From the NCBI GenBank assembly GCA_910583855.1, contig CAJTYL010000009.1:7065-71064 (forward strand): a stretch of DNA of 64,000 nucleotides, written 5' to 3'. This DNA is from an uncultured Christensenella sp. (GTDB taxonomy: Bacteria > Bacillota > Clostridia > Christensenellales > Borkfalkiaceae). Under the pieces are notes generated by a model. That model had not been told where the DNA came from, made no database searches, and saw nothing but the letters and a program-made list of their open reading frames with translations. Numbering within the stretch: position 1 is the stretch's first letter; every line of letters starts with the position of its first letter. Both the position numbers and the translations under genes were made by a program. Positions 40,355 through 47,945 of this stretch are shown here, one piece after another.

Positions 40355-41068
40355 TTATAAATATTCTTTTTTGAGTTCTTCAAAGCGGTTTTTCCACAGC
40401 TCCGCTTTTTCCTCTTCGCCTTTGGCTTTAAAGTACTCATATTTGAGTTCGGCAAAGGAAATGAACGCGGGATCGTCCTCACGGATTTGAGGAAGGTCGG
40501 ATAAAAGGTTTTCGCTCGCTTCCTCTATGGACTTACCGTTTAAAACCCGAGCCTGAACAGTGAGCACGGCAAGCGTTACCTTTGCGGTATCGGTGTTGTT
40601 GAGCAAATCGTTACATACAAGCCCGTCGGTCTTACCCGAATTAAACCAGGCGGGAATAATATTTAAAATCAAAAGATAAACGTTGGACGGGACTAAAAAC
40701 AAAATGCAAGCGGGCGCAGGCGTATAGCGTACTATAAAAGCAACCGCCACCGCTATCGTTAAATTTACTAAAACGCCGCCGAGAGCCGTAAAAAACAACC
40801 TTGGTCTGAGCTTTTTATCCGTCTTGGGAATTAATTTACAACAGGACGACCCGAAAAGGTTGAATTTTGGTAAGGCTTTTATTTTGCATATTGCGCCGAA
40901 AAACATATGCCCGCACTCGTGCAGAAGCGACGAAAGCGGCAGAGAAAGAATCATTGCAACGCATACGGCTATAACCCATAAGCCGTGGTCACGCCATGCG
41001 ACGAAGCCGCATAAAGCAGCCGTCAAAAGCGCAAATATAGCGGATAATACCGACGCCAGATATTTCAT
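40355..41068 (-). CDS. M50 (site-2 protease-like) membrane peptidase
   Basis: 237 aa with about five hydrophobic helices. The zinc motif HECGH lies in SSLLHECGHMFFGAI (near residue 52), and the second metal-site segment is LNIIPAWFNSGKTDG (NxxP...DG) near 141. These fit site-2/SpoIVFB-type intramembrane peptidases. The C-terminal 80 residues are soluble and helical. In sporulation SpoIVFB cleaves pro-SigK, but sequence alone does not show this is SpoIVFB. Its start overlaps ppx by 4 bp. Confidence 0.78.
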   Translation of the reverse strand: MKYLASVLSAIFALLTAALCGFVAWRDHGLWVIAVCVAMILSLPLSSLLHECGHMFFGAICKIKALPKFNLFGSSCCKLIPKTDKKLRPRLFFTALGGVLVNLTIAVAVAFIVRYTPAPACILFLVPSNVYLLILNIIPAWFNSGKTDGLVCNDLLNNTDTAKVTLAVLTVQARVLNGKSIEEASENLLSDLPQIREDDPAFISFAELKYEYFKAKGEEEKAELWKNRFEELKKEYL

Positions 41069-41961
41069 AGCTTGCCCTCTCTTAAAAGAACAAAGCCCTC
41101 TAAATTATCCTTTTCGGAAACTATGATTTCTTTTACGCCGAATTTGCTCATTACCTCCGCTATCAAAAGGCAACCGCCGCCGACGATTTCCGCCGAACTG
41201 CCGCAAATGGTGGTTGCGCGTATCTCCTCAACGGACATAGACAGAAGTTTATCGGCTAAACTGCGCATCTCTTCAAGCGTTATTACGGTACCGTCGGTGA
41301 TTTCGGGACGGTATTCTTTTAAACTGTGTTTAATGGAGCCTAAGCGCGAAGCCGTGCCGCCGATGGCGTAGGTTTTTAAGCTGAAAGCTTCTTCACTGCG
41401 TTCAGAATGACTTGAAAGAAGGGTGAAATTGCCATAGTCGGCAAGCTTTTCTTTTATGACTTTTAATAATTTCCCCTTGTCGCGACCTGCCAAATCGTAG
41501 AGCCGAACAGTACCTATATTTACGCTTTTGGAATATAGCAAGCGACCGCAAACCCTGTAAGTTACCTCGGTGCTTGCCCCGCCGACGTCAATTATCCCGC
41601 CGTCACCGTTACCGACCGCGCCTAAGATGCCGCACCGGGCTTCCTCTTCGCCGCTTAAAATTTCAACCTGTAAGCCGCAAAGTTCTTTTACGCGTTCGAC
41701 GAAGACTTGTCCGTTAGACGATGAGCGAACCGCGGCGGTCGCAAAGACGTAAACCTTTTCACTACCGCCGTTTATCGCTTTACGATAAAACTCTGCGACG
41801 GCAAGCGCGCTGCGTTCAATAGCTTCACTCTTTAAACTGCCCGTAAGCGAAAGCCCCTCGCCCAAGCGGGTGGTTTTAATGGTTTTATATAAAGTTTTTC
41901 CGCCTGCGAAAGTTGCAAGGCGGACGGAATTAGAACCTACGTCTATTGCTGAAATTTTCAT
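41065..41961 (-). CDS. Ppx/GppA family phosphatase with a repeat-derived insert
   Basis: Exopolyphosphatase / pppGpp phosphohydrolase family, 298 aa (the short single-domain form). N-terminal IDVGSNSVRLATF and the nucleotide motif GGIIDVGGASTEVTYR are typical, as is YAIGGTASRLGSI. Between GNFT and TYAIGGT sits the unusual stretch LLSSHSERSEEAFSLK. Its DNA (41386-41416) is a copy of a dispersed intergenic repeat inserted in frame, in a loop before the GGT strand. The rest of the fold appears complete. It is co-transcribed with divIC, yabQ and yabP. Confidence 0.85.
   Translation of the reverse strand: MKISAIDVGSNSVRLATFAGGKTLYKTIKTTRLGEGLSLTGSLKSEAIERSALAVAEFYRKAINGGSEKVYVFATAAVRSSSNGQVFVERVKELCGLQVEILSGEEEARCGILGAVGNGDGGIIDVGGASTEVTYRVCGRLLYSKSVNIGTVRLYDLAGRDKGKLLKVIKEKLADYGNFTLLSSHSERSEEAFSLKTYAIGGTASRLGSIKHSLKEYRPEITDGTVITLEEMRSLADKLLSMSVEEIRATTICGSSAEIVGGGCLLIAEVMSKFGVKEIIVSEKDNLEGFVLLREGKL
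41386..41416. repeat. Dispersed repeat inside the ppx coding frame
   Basis: GCTTCTTCACTGCGTTCAG followed by AATGACTTG; matches the intergenic copy at 40229 over about 25 bases. On the coding strand it yields SHSERSEEA. Confidence 0.88.
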
Positions 41962-41964
41962 AAC

Positions 41965-42225
41965 TCAATCTTTGGGAAAACTGTAACCGAGTTCAAAAGC
42001 TTTATCCAAAAGAAATTCTTCGGACTTTAAGTAATCCAAATCGTTCTGCTTTTCTTCAAGCTTTTGCGTGTATTCGCTTATTTCTTTTTCCATTGCTTTT
42101 TTTCTGCCGTTGCCTACGCCGATTGCGATGAGCTGATAGATTATGACGGCGGTCAGAATTACTATCAACAATATCACGTTGACGGTTATCGCCGCTGCCA
42201 TCCGAATACGCCTTTGTTCTTCCAC
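41965..42225 (-). CDS. divIC: DivIC/FtsB-type septum protein
   Basis: 86 aa bitopic membrane protein. One helix is at residues 10-32, followed by a coiled coil (KKAMEKEISEYTQKLEEKQNDLDYL) and the short ELGYSFPKD end typical of the DivIC family. It acts in the divisome with FtsL/DivIB. The gene order yabP-yabQ-divIC matches Bacillus. The probable start is GTG at 42225 or the ATG eight codons later. It overlaps the yabQ frame by up to 170 bp, which is unusual. Confidence 0.8.
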   Translation of the reverse strand: MEEQRRIRMAAAITVNVILLIVILTAVIIYQLIAIGVGNGRKKAMEKEISEYTQKLEEKQNDLDYLKSEEFLLDKAFELGYSFPKD

Positions 42226-42589
42226 CGTTTTTCTCCTTGAGTTCAGTAATTTTATTATAAACTTTTTTTAAGAAAAATGCAACAATTAAATGGAAACTTT
42301 TTAAATATATGAGCGCGCCCAAAAGACAACCTATAAGCATATACAGGCGCAGCCCCTCGAAATCGAACATGACGGACGTAAAAATAAACCCCGCGGCAAA
42401 CACGAGGCAATATAAAATATCCGCCGCAGCTATGAAAATTTTGTCTTTTACAGTGTAGGCGGACTTGTCTGCGCCGCACAAAACGACGCGCACTACGTAC
42501 AAGACGTCGTAGACGACCCCGCTTACGATGCCGCAGAGCATGCACGTCATAAAAATGAAAAATTGCAATATGAAAACCTCATCCGTCAC
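42056..42589 (-). CDS. yabQ: Spore cortex biosynthesis protein YabQ
   Basis: Membrane protein needed for spore cortex in Bacillus. The N-terminal 120 residues have the YabQ pattern: FILQFFIFMTCMLCGIVSGVVYDVLYVVR, then three more helices including YMLIGCLLGALIYLKSFHLIV. After about residue 120 the protein runs into a tail rich in Asn/Arg/Lys/Asp (DNRQRDIVDSNSDRRHN) that is read out of frame with divIC. That tail looks like readthrough of divIC DNA rather than YabQ sequence. The GTG start lies inside a copy of the CTCATCCGTC repeat. Confidence 0.78.
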   Translation of the reverse strand: MTDEVFILQFFIFMTCMLCGIVSGVVYDVLYVVRVVLCGADKSAYTVKDKIFIAAADILYCLVFAAGFIFTSVMFDFEGLRLYMLIGCLLGALIYLKSFHLIVAFFLKKVYNKITELKEKNGGRTKAYSDGSGDNRQRDIVDSNSDRRHNLSAHRNRRRQRQKKSNGKRNKRIHAKA

Positions 42590-42622
42590 TGCGTGACATC
42601 TTCCCCAGAGGGGAAGGCTTAA
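42577..42622. repeat. Dispersed CTCATCCGTC / CCTTCCCC hairpin repeat, copy 3
   Basis: CCTCATCCGTCACTGCGTGAC then TTCCCCAGAGGGGAAGG. It lies between yabP and yabQ, and its left end forms the first codons of yabQ. Confidence 0.82.
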
Positions 42623-42657
42623 TTGCGGTTACAAAAAACGCAATATTGCGCCATTAT

Positions 42658-42909
42658 TTATTTAAATAATTTTTGGCGGAGACTGCCGCCCTTCTGCACA
42701 TATCGTACGCCAGATATTTCGCCCGTAGCGGAGAACGCGCCGCTCGTTTTGGAGAAGTTAACTATCTTCATACCGCTGCCGTTCACGACTATTCTGCCAC
42801 CCTGATAGGTTAAAAGAATTTGTTTATCAGAAAACGCGTCAACGCTCTGAATTGCCGTCGCCGAAATTCTTTTGCACTGTTCAACCGTTAAATTGTGTCC
42901 CTCTTCCAT
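42658..42909 (-). CDS. yabP: Sporulation protein YabP
   Basis: YabP/YqfC family, 83 aa from the ATG at 42909 with AGGTTAAA before it. The sequence follows the family pattern: H-N-L-T at the start, RISATAIQSVDAFSDKQILLTYQGGRIVVNGSGMKIVNFSK, then TGEISGVRYVQ. YabP is made in the mother cell and is needed for cortex formation in Bacillus. A longer upstream reading frame crosses a terminator and is not used. First gene of yabP-yabQ-divIC-ppx-M50. Confidence 0.88.
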   Translation of the reverse strand: MEEGHNLTVEQCKRISATAIQSVDAFSDKQILLTYQGGRIVVNGSGMKIVNFSKTSGAFSATGEISGVRYVQKGGSLRQKLFK

Positions 42910-42920
42910 TTTAACCTCAC

Positions 42921-42945
42921 AAAAAAACCACCCTTTGCGGGTGGT
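42921..42945 (-). terminator. Terminator of XRE gene in cassette 2
   Basis: On the minus strand arms ACCACCC and GGGTGGT are followed by seven T. It is located 12 bp before the yabP start. Confidence 0.8.
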
Positions 42946-42976
42946 ATATTTTATGATTAATATTACAGTTTTATGA

Positions 42977-43183
42977 TTAATAAATATCCGTTTTGCCAAG
43001 CAGGTAATCGGTTGAACACTCTAACGCTTCGGATAATTTTAAAATTGCGGTTGCGGTGGGTTCACAATCAGCAGTTTCCCAACGGCTAATCATTGAGGGA
43101 CTGCACCCTACCTTTGCGGCAAGCTGTGTTTGTGATAATTTTTTATCTATCCTTAATTCCTTTATCCGTAGAGAAATCAGCAT
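42977..43183 (-). CDS. XRE-family repressor (cassette 2)
   Basis: 68 aa, an HTH_3 domain only: RIKELRIDKKLSQTQLAAKVGCSPSMISRWETADCEPTATAILKLSEALECSTDYLLGK. The recognition helix is SPSMISRWE. It is divergent from an 80 aa Cys-rich gene, with two GAGT-type inverted sites between them. The architecture is the same as cassette 1 (34.5-35.1 kb), but the two repressors differ in sequence and in operator. Confidence 0.88.
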   Translation of the reverse strand: MLISLRIKELRIDKKLSQTQLAAKVGCSPSMISRWETADCEPTATAILKLSEALECSTDYLLGKTDIY

Positions 43184-43203
43184 AATAAAATATTATCAGA
43201 AAT

Positions 43204-43245
43204 TGAGTAAACTCATTGACATTGTGAGTATTCTCACGTTATAAT
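43204..43245. promoter_or_regulatory. Two operator-like sites and promoter (cassette 2)
   Basis: TGAGTAAACTCA (43204-43215) and GTGAGTATTCTCAC (43224-43237), centres about 21 bp apart. On the plus strand TTGACA (43216-43221) and TATAAT (43240-43245) are separated by 18 nt, and the second site fills the spacer. Confidence 0.78.
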
Positions 43246-43265
43246 ATTATATAGAGGAGATAAAT

Positions 43266-43508
43266 ATGAAAAAAAAATGTGCAAATTGCGGAAATTTCAG
43301 TGTTTTCCATACAAAAATATCCGGACAGTATTTTCCGACGACTTGCGGGCGGTGCTGGATTAACAAGACTATTACCGGCTGCCAAGAAACCTGTGAGAAG
43401 TGGGAAGAAAAACCTGTAATCAAGAACGAACAAGAAGAACTTTTAAAAGCGTTTGACACGGTAATTATAGGTTTAAACGTTATCAAAGAGAAATTGACCA
43501 AAAAATAA
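43266..43508 (+). CDS. Cys-rich small protein of XRE cassette 2
   Basis: 80 aa. Two CxxC-like pairs in the first half (KKCANCGNF and TTCGRCWINK) plus CQETCEKW suggest zinc binding. The C-terminal half is a charged helix. Ribosome site GAGGAG precedes ATG. Small proteins of this kind occur in integrative elements and prophages. The adjacent XRE protein probably represses it through the site inside its promoter. Function unknown. Confidence 0.7.
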   Translation: MKKKCANCGNFSVFHTKISGQYFPTTCGRCWINKTITGCQETCEKWEEKPVIKNEQEELLKAFDTVIIGLNVIKEKLTKK

Positions 43509-43515
43509 AACTTAA

Positions 43516-43554
43516 TAAAAAGCCCGACGGCGCAATTGCGCCGTCGGGCTTTTA
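43516..43554 (+). terminator. Bidirectional terminator after cassette 2
   Basis: Perfect long arms AAAAGCCCGACGGCGCAA and its complement, T runs on both strands. Confidence 0.92.
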
Positions 43555-43564
43555 AATATTTAAC

Positions 43565-43693
43565 AAAATTTCAAAAACACAGAGAAACGAGTCAGGCAAG
43601 AAGCGGTGCGGCTTTGCGAAGGGAGTTTACTTTGCGTAAATGACCAAGCAAAACGCAAACCGCGACACAGCATAACGAAGTTTATATGCGTTT
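43565..43693 (+). repeat. Long form of dispersed intergenic repeat
   Basis: Contains GGAGTTTACTTTGCGTAAAT, a close match to the copy at 47262, and the right end TTATATGCGTTTTTACG. It abuts the typA stop. The CCCCC-type left end is missing. Confidence 0.72.
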
Positions 43694-45526
43694 TTACGCA
43701 AGACCTTTCTTTAACTTGGCGTTCGCTTTTGCGCGAAGCTCGCTGTCCAGAATACGCTTTCTTATGCGGATTGATTTGGGGGTTACTTCCAAAAGCTCGT
43801 CGTCGCCGATAAATTCAAGGCACTCTTCAAGGCTCATTTTCTTGGGTGTGATGAGTCTTAACGCGTCGTCGCTTGCGCTCGAACGGGTGTTCGTGAGGTG
43901 CTTAGTCTTGCACACGTTCACATTTATATCTTCGCTTTTAGGGCTTTCGCCGATGACCATACCTTCGTACACGGGCGTACCCGCGCCGATAAACAGCGTG
44001 CCCCTGCCCTGCGCGTTGAAAAGCCCGTAGGTTACCGCTTCTCCCGTTTCAAAGGCGATAAGCGAACCCGTGTTTCTGCGGGACAGCTCGCCCTTATACG
44101 GCTGGTACTCAAAGAATACGCTGTTCATTACGCCCTCGCCCTTGGTTGAAGTGAGGAACTCAGACTTGTAACCGAAGAGCCCGCGGGCGGGAATAATAAA
44201 TTCAAGGCGCGTACGGCTACCGATTGCCGACATATGCAGAAGCTCGCCCTTGCGGTTGCCCATACTTTGGAATACCGCGCCCGTGGCGTCGTCGGGAACG
44301 TCGACTATGAGCCTTTCCATAGGCTCGTGCTTGACGCCGTCGATTTCCTTATACATTACGCGGGGCGTGGATACCTGAAACTCGTAGCCTTCCCTTCTCA
44401 TATTTTCAATGAGTATGGATAAATGCATTTCTCCCCTGCCGCATACGCGGTAGCTGTCGGCAGATCCCGTTTCTTCTACGCGCAAAGATACGTCCTTTAG
44501 AAGCTCCTTGAAAAGCCTGTCGCGAAGATGGCGCGTCGTGACCATTTTGCCTTCTTTGCCCGCAAAAGGGCTGTCGTTGACGGAAAAAGTCATTTCGACG
44601 GTGGGTTCGGTGATTTTAACGAATTTGTGCGGTTCAACACAGTCGGTAGAACAAACCGTATCGCCTATGTTGATTTTTTCAAGCCCCGAAAAGCAGACTA
44701 TGTCGCCTGCGCGGGCGCTTTCGCACTGCGCGCGTTGCAAGCCCTCGATCTGGTAGAGGTTGACTATCTTACCGGGGGTCTTCTGCTGGACGTTGTTGTA
44801 GTTACAAACCGTAACGGCTTGTCCCGCCTTTATTACGCCGCGCTCTATTCTGCCGATGCCGATGCGCCCGACGTAATCGTTGTAGTCGATTGACGACACC
44901 AAAACCTGCGTAGCGCCGTCGGCGGCGACTTCCATAGGCTGAATGTGGTTTACAATCGTTTCAAAAAGGGGCGTTAAGTCCTTGCCCGGTTGGTTAAGGT
45001 CGAGCGTTGCCGTGCCGTCCCTGCCAGAACACCACACTACGGGCGACATCAACTGGTCGTCTGACGCGTCAAGCTCCAACAAAAGCTCTAAAATTTCGTC
45101 CTGAACTTCATTGAGACGGGCGTCGGGGCGGTCGATTTTGTTGACGACTATAATGAGCCTGTGACCCATTTCAAGCGCTTTTTGCATAACGAAACGGGTC
45201 TGCGGCATGGGACCTTCAGCTGCGTCGACGAGGACGAGAACGCCGTTTACCATCATCATGACACGCTCGACTTCGCCTGAAAAGTCCGCATGTCCCGGCG
45301 TGTCGACGACGTTGATTTTTACGCCGTTATAGTGGATTGAAGTATTTTTTGCAAGTATGGTTATTCCTCTTTCGCGCTCCAAATCGCCCGAATCCATAAC
45401 CCTTTCTTCCACCGACTGATTATCGCGGAAGGTATGGCTTTGCTTTAACATAGCGTCCACGAGCGTAGTTTTACCGTGGTCGACATGGGCGATTATCGCA
45501 ACGTTTCTTAAATCTTCTCTTAACAT
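43694..45526 (-). CDS. typA: Ribosome-associated GTPase TypA/BipA
   Basis: Translational GTPase involved in ribosome assembly and stress responses. 610 aa, full length. Walker A AHVDHGKTTLVDAML, switch II VDTPGHADF and the NKIDRPDAR guanine motif are present. EF-G-like domains II, III and V follow, with the BipA-specific C-terminal domain (PKSIRIRKRILDSELRAKA). Last gene of the long housekeeping run that begins at mrnC. Confidence 0.97.
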   Translation of the reverse strand: MLREDLRNVAIIAHVDHGKTTLVDAMLKQSHTFRDNQSVEERVMDSGDLERERGITILAKNTSIHYNGVKINVVDTPGHADFSGEVERVMMMVNGVLVLVDAAEGPMPQTRFVMQKALEMGHRLIIVVNKIDRPDARLNEVQDEILELLLELDASDDQLMSPVVWCSGRDGTATLDLNQPGKDLTPLFETIVNHIQPMEVAADGATQVLVSSIDYNDYVGRIGIGRIERGVIKAGQAVTVCNYNNVQQKTPGKIVNLYQIEGLQRAQCESARAGDIVCFSGLEKINIGDTVCSTDCVEPHKFVKITEPTVEMTFSVNDSPFAGKEGKMVTTRHLRDRLFKELLKDVSLRVEETGSADSYRVCGRGEMHLSILIENMRREGYEFQVSTPRVMYKEIDGVKHEPMERLIVDVPDDATGAVFQSMGNRKGELLHMSAIGSRTRLEFIIPARGLFGYKSEFLTSTKGEGVMNSVFFEYQPYKGELSRRNTGSLIAFETGEAVTYGLFNAQGRGTLFIGAGTPVYEGMVIGESPKSEDINVNVCKTKHLTNTRSSASDDALRLITPKKMSLEECLEFIGDDELLEVTPKSIRIRKRILDSELRAKANAKLKKGLA

Positions 45527-45569
45527 AAATTCATCCTGAATTATAAAATTTTAACTCATAAAATTTTAA

Positions 45570-45598
45570 TACGATTGCGCGAAAAACGCAACCGTATT
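45570..45598 (-). terminator. Weak hairpin between gpsA and typA
   Basis: ATACGATTGCG / CGCAACCGTAT with one mismatch. T-rich sequence follows on the minus strand, so it is possibly a partial terminator. Confidence 0.5.
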
Positions 45599-45609
45599 TG
45601 AGTGGTTTA

Positions 45610-46599
45610 TTAAAATTCGCTCTTCGTTTCCCTGTCGAAAAGCTTTAATATTATTTCCATACATGTTTTTGCGCCGTTGCCGCCCTCGAACGGGTGGGAT
45701 AAAAAGCAGGCTTCGTAAACGGCGTTGGTTATGGGAAGCTCTATTCCGTACTTATCGCCCAGCTCCTTCATTGCCTTAGCCGTCATAACGCCTTCCGCCA
45801 ACTTTTCAAACTTTGCGCCGTGCGCCATCATTTCGCCATAGCGGCGGTTGTGGGAATACTCGGAAAACAGCGTCGTTTCGTAGTCGCCCAAATGCGCAAG
45901 CCCGTACGCTGACGAAAACTTTCCGCCCATAGCGTTGATAAGTTTGCCCACTTCGTAAGCGCCCCTTGCCATTAATGGACCTTTCAAGCTGACGTAACCG
46001 CTACCGTCCAGAACGCCTGCGGCTATGCCCAAAACGTTTTTTGCAGCCGCGCCGATTTCGGAGCCGATTATATCGCTGCCGTAGTAAAAACGGATTAAAT
46101 TCGACTTGAAACTGTCGGCGATATATTTCTTTAAATCGTCGCTGTAAGAATCGATTATCATACAGTTGGGTATGCCCTGCGTAAACGCCTGAATATGCCC
46201 CGGTCCTACCCACACGGCAATTTTATGTTTTTCGACACCGCTCTCTATCAGGACTTCGGAAAGGCGTTTGCCTGTAGATTCCTCGATACCCTTCATACAG
46301 AGCACGAAGATTTTATCTTTTACCGGATACTGCGTAACCCTTTGCATAAATCCGCGCAAGCCTTGTGCAGAGATGGAAATAATTATTATATCGCTTTTCG
46401 TAACCGCTTTTCCCAAGTCGCACGTAAGAGTTATGGACTTATCCAGCGTGACGTATTCGTTTTTACCCGTCGTCTTTAAAACCTCGTACGAATAGTCGCC
46501 CTCGGGACCCCAGCTTAATACTTCATTTTTGAGAACAGTAGCCTGATACCAAGCGATAAATGAACCCCAGCGACCGCAGCCGAGAACTGAAATTTTCAT
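45610..46599 (-). CDS. gpsA: NAD(P)H-dependent glycerol-3-phosphate dehydrogenase
   Basis: Reduces dihydroxyacetone phosphate to sn-glycerol 3-phosphate for membrane lipids. About 329 aa from ATG 46599. N-terminal ISVLGCGRWGSFIAW (GxGxxG), the EIGAAAKNVLGIAAG substrate segment with the catalytic Lys, and the ARGAYEVGKL motif with the conserved Arg all fit. An upstream in-frame extension of 45 codons crosses the dispersed repeat and is not coding. The GGGGGTCAATT of that repeat stands where a ribosome site would be. Confidence 0.92.
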   Translation of the reverse strand: MKISVLGCGRWGSFIAWYQATVLKNEVLSWGPEGDYSYEVLKTTGKNEYVTLDKSITLTCDLGKAVTKSDIIIISISAQGLRGFMQRVTQYPVKDKIFVLCMKGIEESTGKRLSEVLIESGVEKHKIAVWVGPGHIQAFTQGIPNCMIIDSYSDDLKKYIADSFKSNLIRFYYGSDIIGSEIGAAAKNVLGIAAGVLDGSGYVSLKGPLMARGAYEVGKLINAMGGKFSSAYGLAHLGDYETTLFSEYSHNRRYGEMMAHGAKFEKLAEGVMTAKAMKELGDKYGIELPITNAVYEACFLSHPFEGGNGAKTCMEIILKLFDRETKSEF

Positions 46600-46600
46600 A

Positions 46601-46645
46601 ATTGACCCCCATATATGTTGAAGTTTCGCACAATTTTTAAAGTTT
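46601..46645 (+). repeat. Short form of dispersed intergenic repeat
   Basis: ATTGACCCCCATATATG at the left end and TTTTTATATGC at the right end. It looks like a long element with the middle deleted. It fills the recR-gpsA gap. Confidence 0.68.
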
Positions 46646-47236
46646 TTATATGCTTTTACGCTCCGATAAAGCGCGGGATAAAGTAACCTCGTCGGTATAT
46701 TCAAGCTCGCCGCCGACGGGTATTCCGTGGGCAAGCCGCGTGACGTTGACCCCCAAAGGCTTTAACAGCTTTGCAATATACATTGCCGTAGCTTCGCCCT
46801 CCACGTCGGGATTGGTTGCCATTATTACCTCTTGCACGGTTCCGTCGATACGGGCTAAAAGCTCCTTTATGCGAATGTCGTTCGGCCCTATGCCGTCCAT
46901 GGGACTAATGACGCCATGCAAAACGTGATACACGCCCTTAAACTCGTGAAGCTTTTCCATTGCGATGACGTCCTTTGGTTCCTTTACGACGCAAATCGTC
47001 GTACCCTGACGGCGTTTGCAGATTTCGCAAACCTCTTCCTCGGTGAAATTGCCGCACACTTTGCAATAGCGCACCTTTCGTTTACAGTACGTCACGCTTT
47101 CGGCAAATTCTTTCGCTTCGGCTTCGCTCATATTTATAATTTTGTACGCATAGCGTTGCGCCGTTTTTTTACCGACGCCCGGAAGCTTTGAAAACTGATT
47201 GATTAGCCGACCTATCGGCTCGATAAAAACGTCCAT
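46646..47236 (-). CDS. recR: Recombination protein RecR
   Basis: RecFOR-pathway protein that loads RecA at gaps. About 196 aa from ATG 47236 (ribosome site GGAG). Helix-hairpin-helix LPGVGKKTAQRYA, four-Cys zinc finger CKVCGNFTEEEVCEIC, and TOPRIM region with TNPDVEGEATAMYI. The dnaX-ybaB-recR order is the common one. The 41 codons before the ATG lie in the repeat and are not used. Confidence 0.96.
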   Translation of the reverse strand: MDVFIEPIGRLINQFSKLPGVGKKTAQRYAYKIINMSEAEAKEFAESVTYCKRKVRYCKVCGNFTEEEVCEICKRRQGTTICVVKEPKDVIAMEKLHEFKGVYHVLHGVISPMDGIGPNDIRIKELLARIDGTVQEVIMATNPDVEGEATAMYIAKLLKPLGVNVTRLAHGIPVGGELEYTDEVTLSRALSERKSI

Positions 47237-47261
47237 ATCATTCTCCGTAGAAAAACTTTGA

Positions 47262-47381
47262 GGTGTCCTAAAATGCAGAGTAGCAAGCAAGACACGGCGC
47301 GCGAGGAAAACCCGAAGGAGTTTACTTTGCGTAAATAACTGAGGGTTGCCGCAACGCAATATTGCGTAGCTTATATGCGTT
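47262..47381 (+). repeat. Long form of dispersed intergenic repeat
   Basis: GCAAGCAAGACACGGCGCGCG, GGAGTTTACTTTGCGTAAAT, GCAACGCAATATTGCG and right end TTATATGCGTTTT. It fills the ybaB-recR gap and ends at the ybaB stop. Confidence 0.8.
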
Positions 47382-47750
47382 TTAAATAAGTCCTTTGCCG
47401 GCTTTGGCGTAAGGCCCCATCTTCTCCTCGTACACTGCGTCCGCCTTTTTGTAACCGTCGTTGATTGCCGCCATTATTAAGTCTTCAAGCATTTCGACGT
47501 CGTCAACGTCGGTTATATCGACAAGCGAAGAAAGCTTGCTACCGAATTCAATTCCGTTAATTATCTTTTTAGCGTTCATATACACGACTACCGTTTCGTC
47601 GCCCTCTTCACCGCCGCCCGAAAGACCTACGACCTCGTAATCTTCAAGCTCGGCGTCCGCTTTTTGCATTTGCTCTTGCATTTTTTGAGCTTCTCTCAGC
47701 ATATTCTGCATATTGCCCATTCCGCCCATACCGCCTTTAAATCCTGCCAT
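47382..47750 (-). CDS. ybaB: YbaB/EbfC nucleoid-associated protein
   Basis: 122 aa from ATG 47750 (ribosome site AGGAG). A Gly/Met-rich start (FKGGMGGMGNMQNML) is followed by REAQKMQEQMQKADAELEDYEVVG, a beta sheet and KIINGIEFGSKL. It forms dimers that bind DNA; it is often co-transcribed with dnaX and recR, as here. The in-frame 57 codons upstream fall inside the long repeat. Confidence 0.93.
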   Translation of the reverse strand: MAGFKGGMGGMGNMQNMLREAQKMQEQMQKADAELEDYEVVGLSGGGEEGDETVVVYMNAKKIINGIEFGSKLSSLVDITDVDDVEMLEDLIMAAINDGYKKADAVYEEKMGPYAKAGKGLI

Positions 47751-47780
47751 AATTCTGCTCCTTACAAGAAAATTTTTGAA

Positions 47781-47945
47781 ATTGCCCCCAATATATGTTG
47801 GAGTTTCGATAAATTTATTTGCTAATATTAACCTCGGAGACGCGGTGCAATGCACAAAGTGCGCGGCCCTGTTTAATGGCGTACTTGAGCACGCAAGCAA
47901 AACAAAGCGCAAACACGACACAGCAGCGTGCTATATATATGAGGT
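47781..47945 (+). repeat. Long form of dispersed intergenic repeat (divergent)
   Basis: Left end ATTGCCCCCAATATATG, right end TATATATGAGGTTTA next to the dnaX stop, with ACGCAAGCAAAACAAAGCGC in the middle. It has both ends but a more diverged centre than the copies at 13951 and 47262. Confidence 0.72.
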
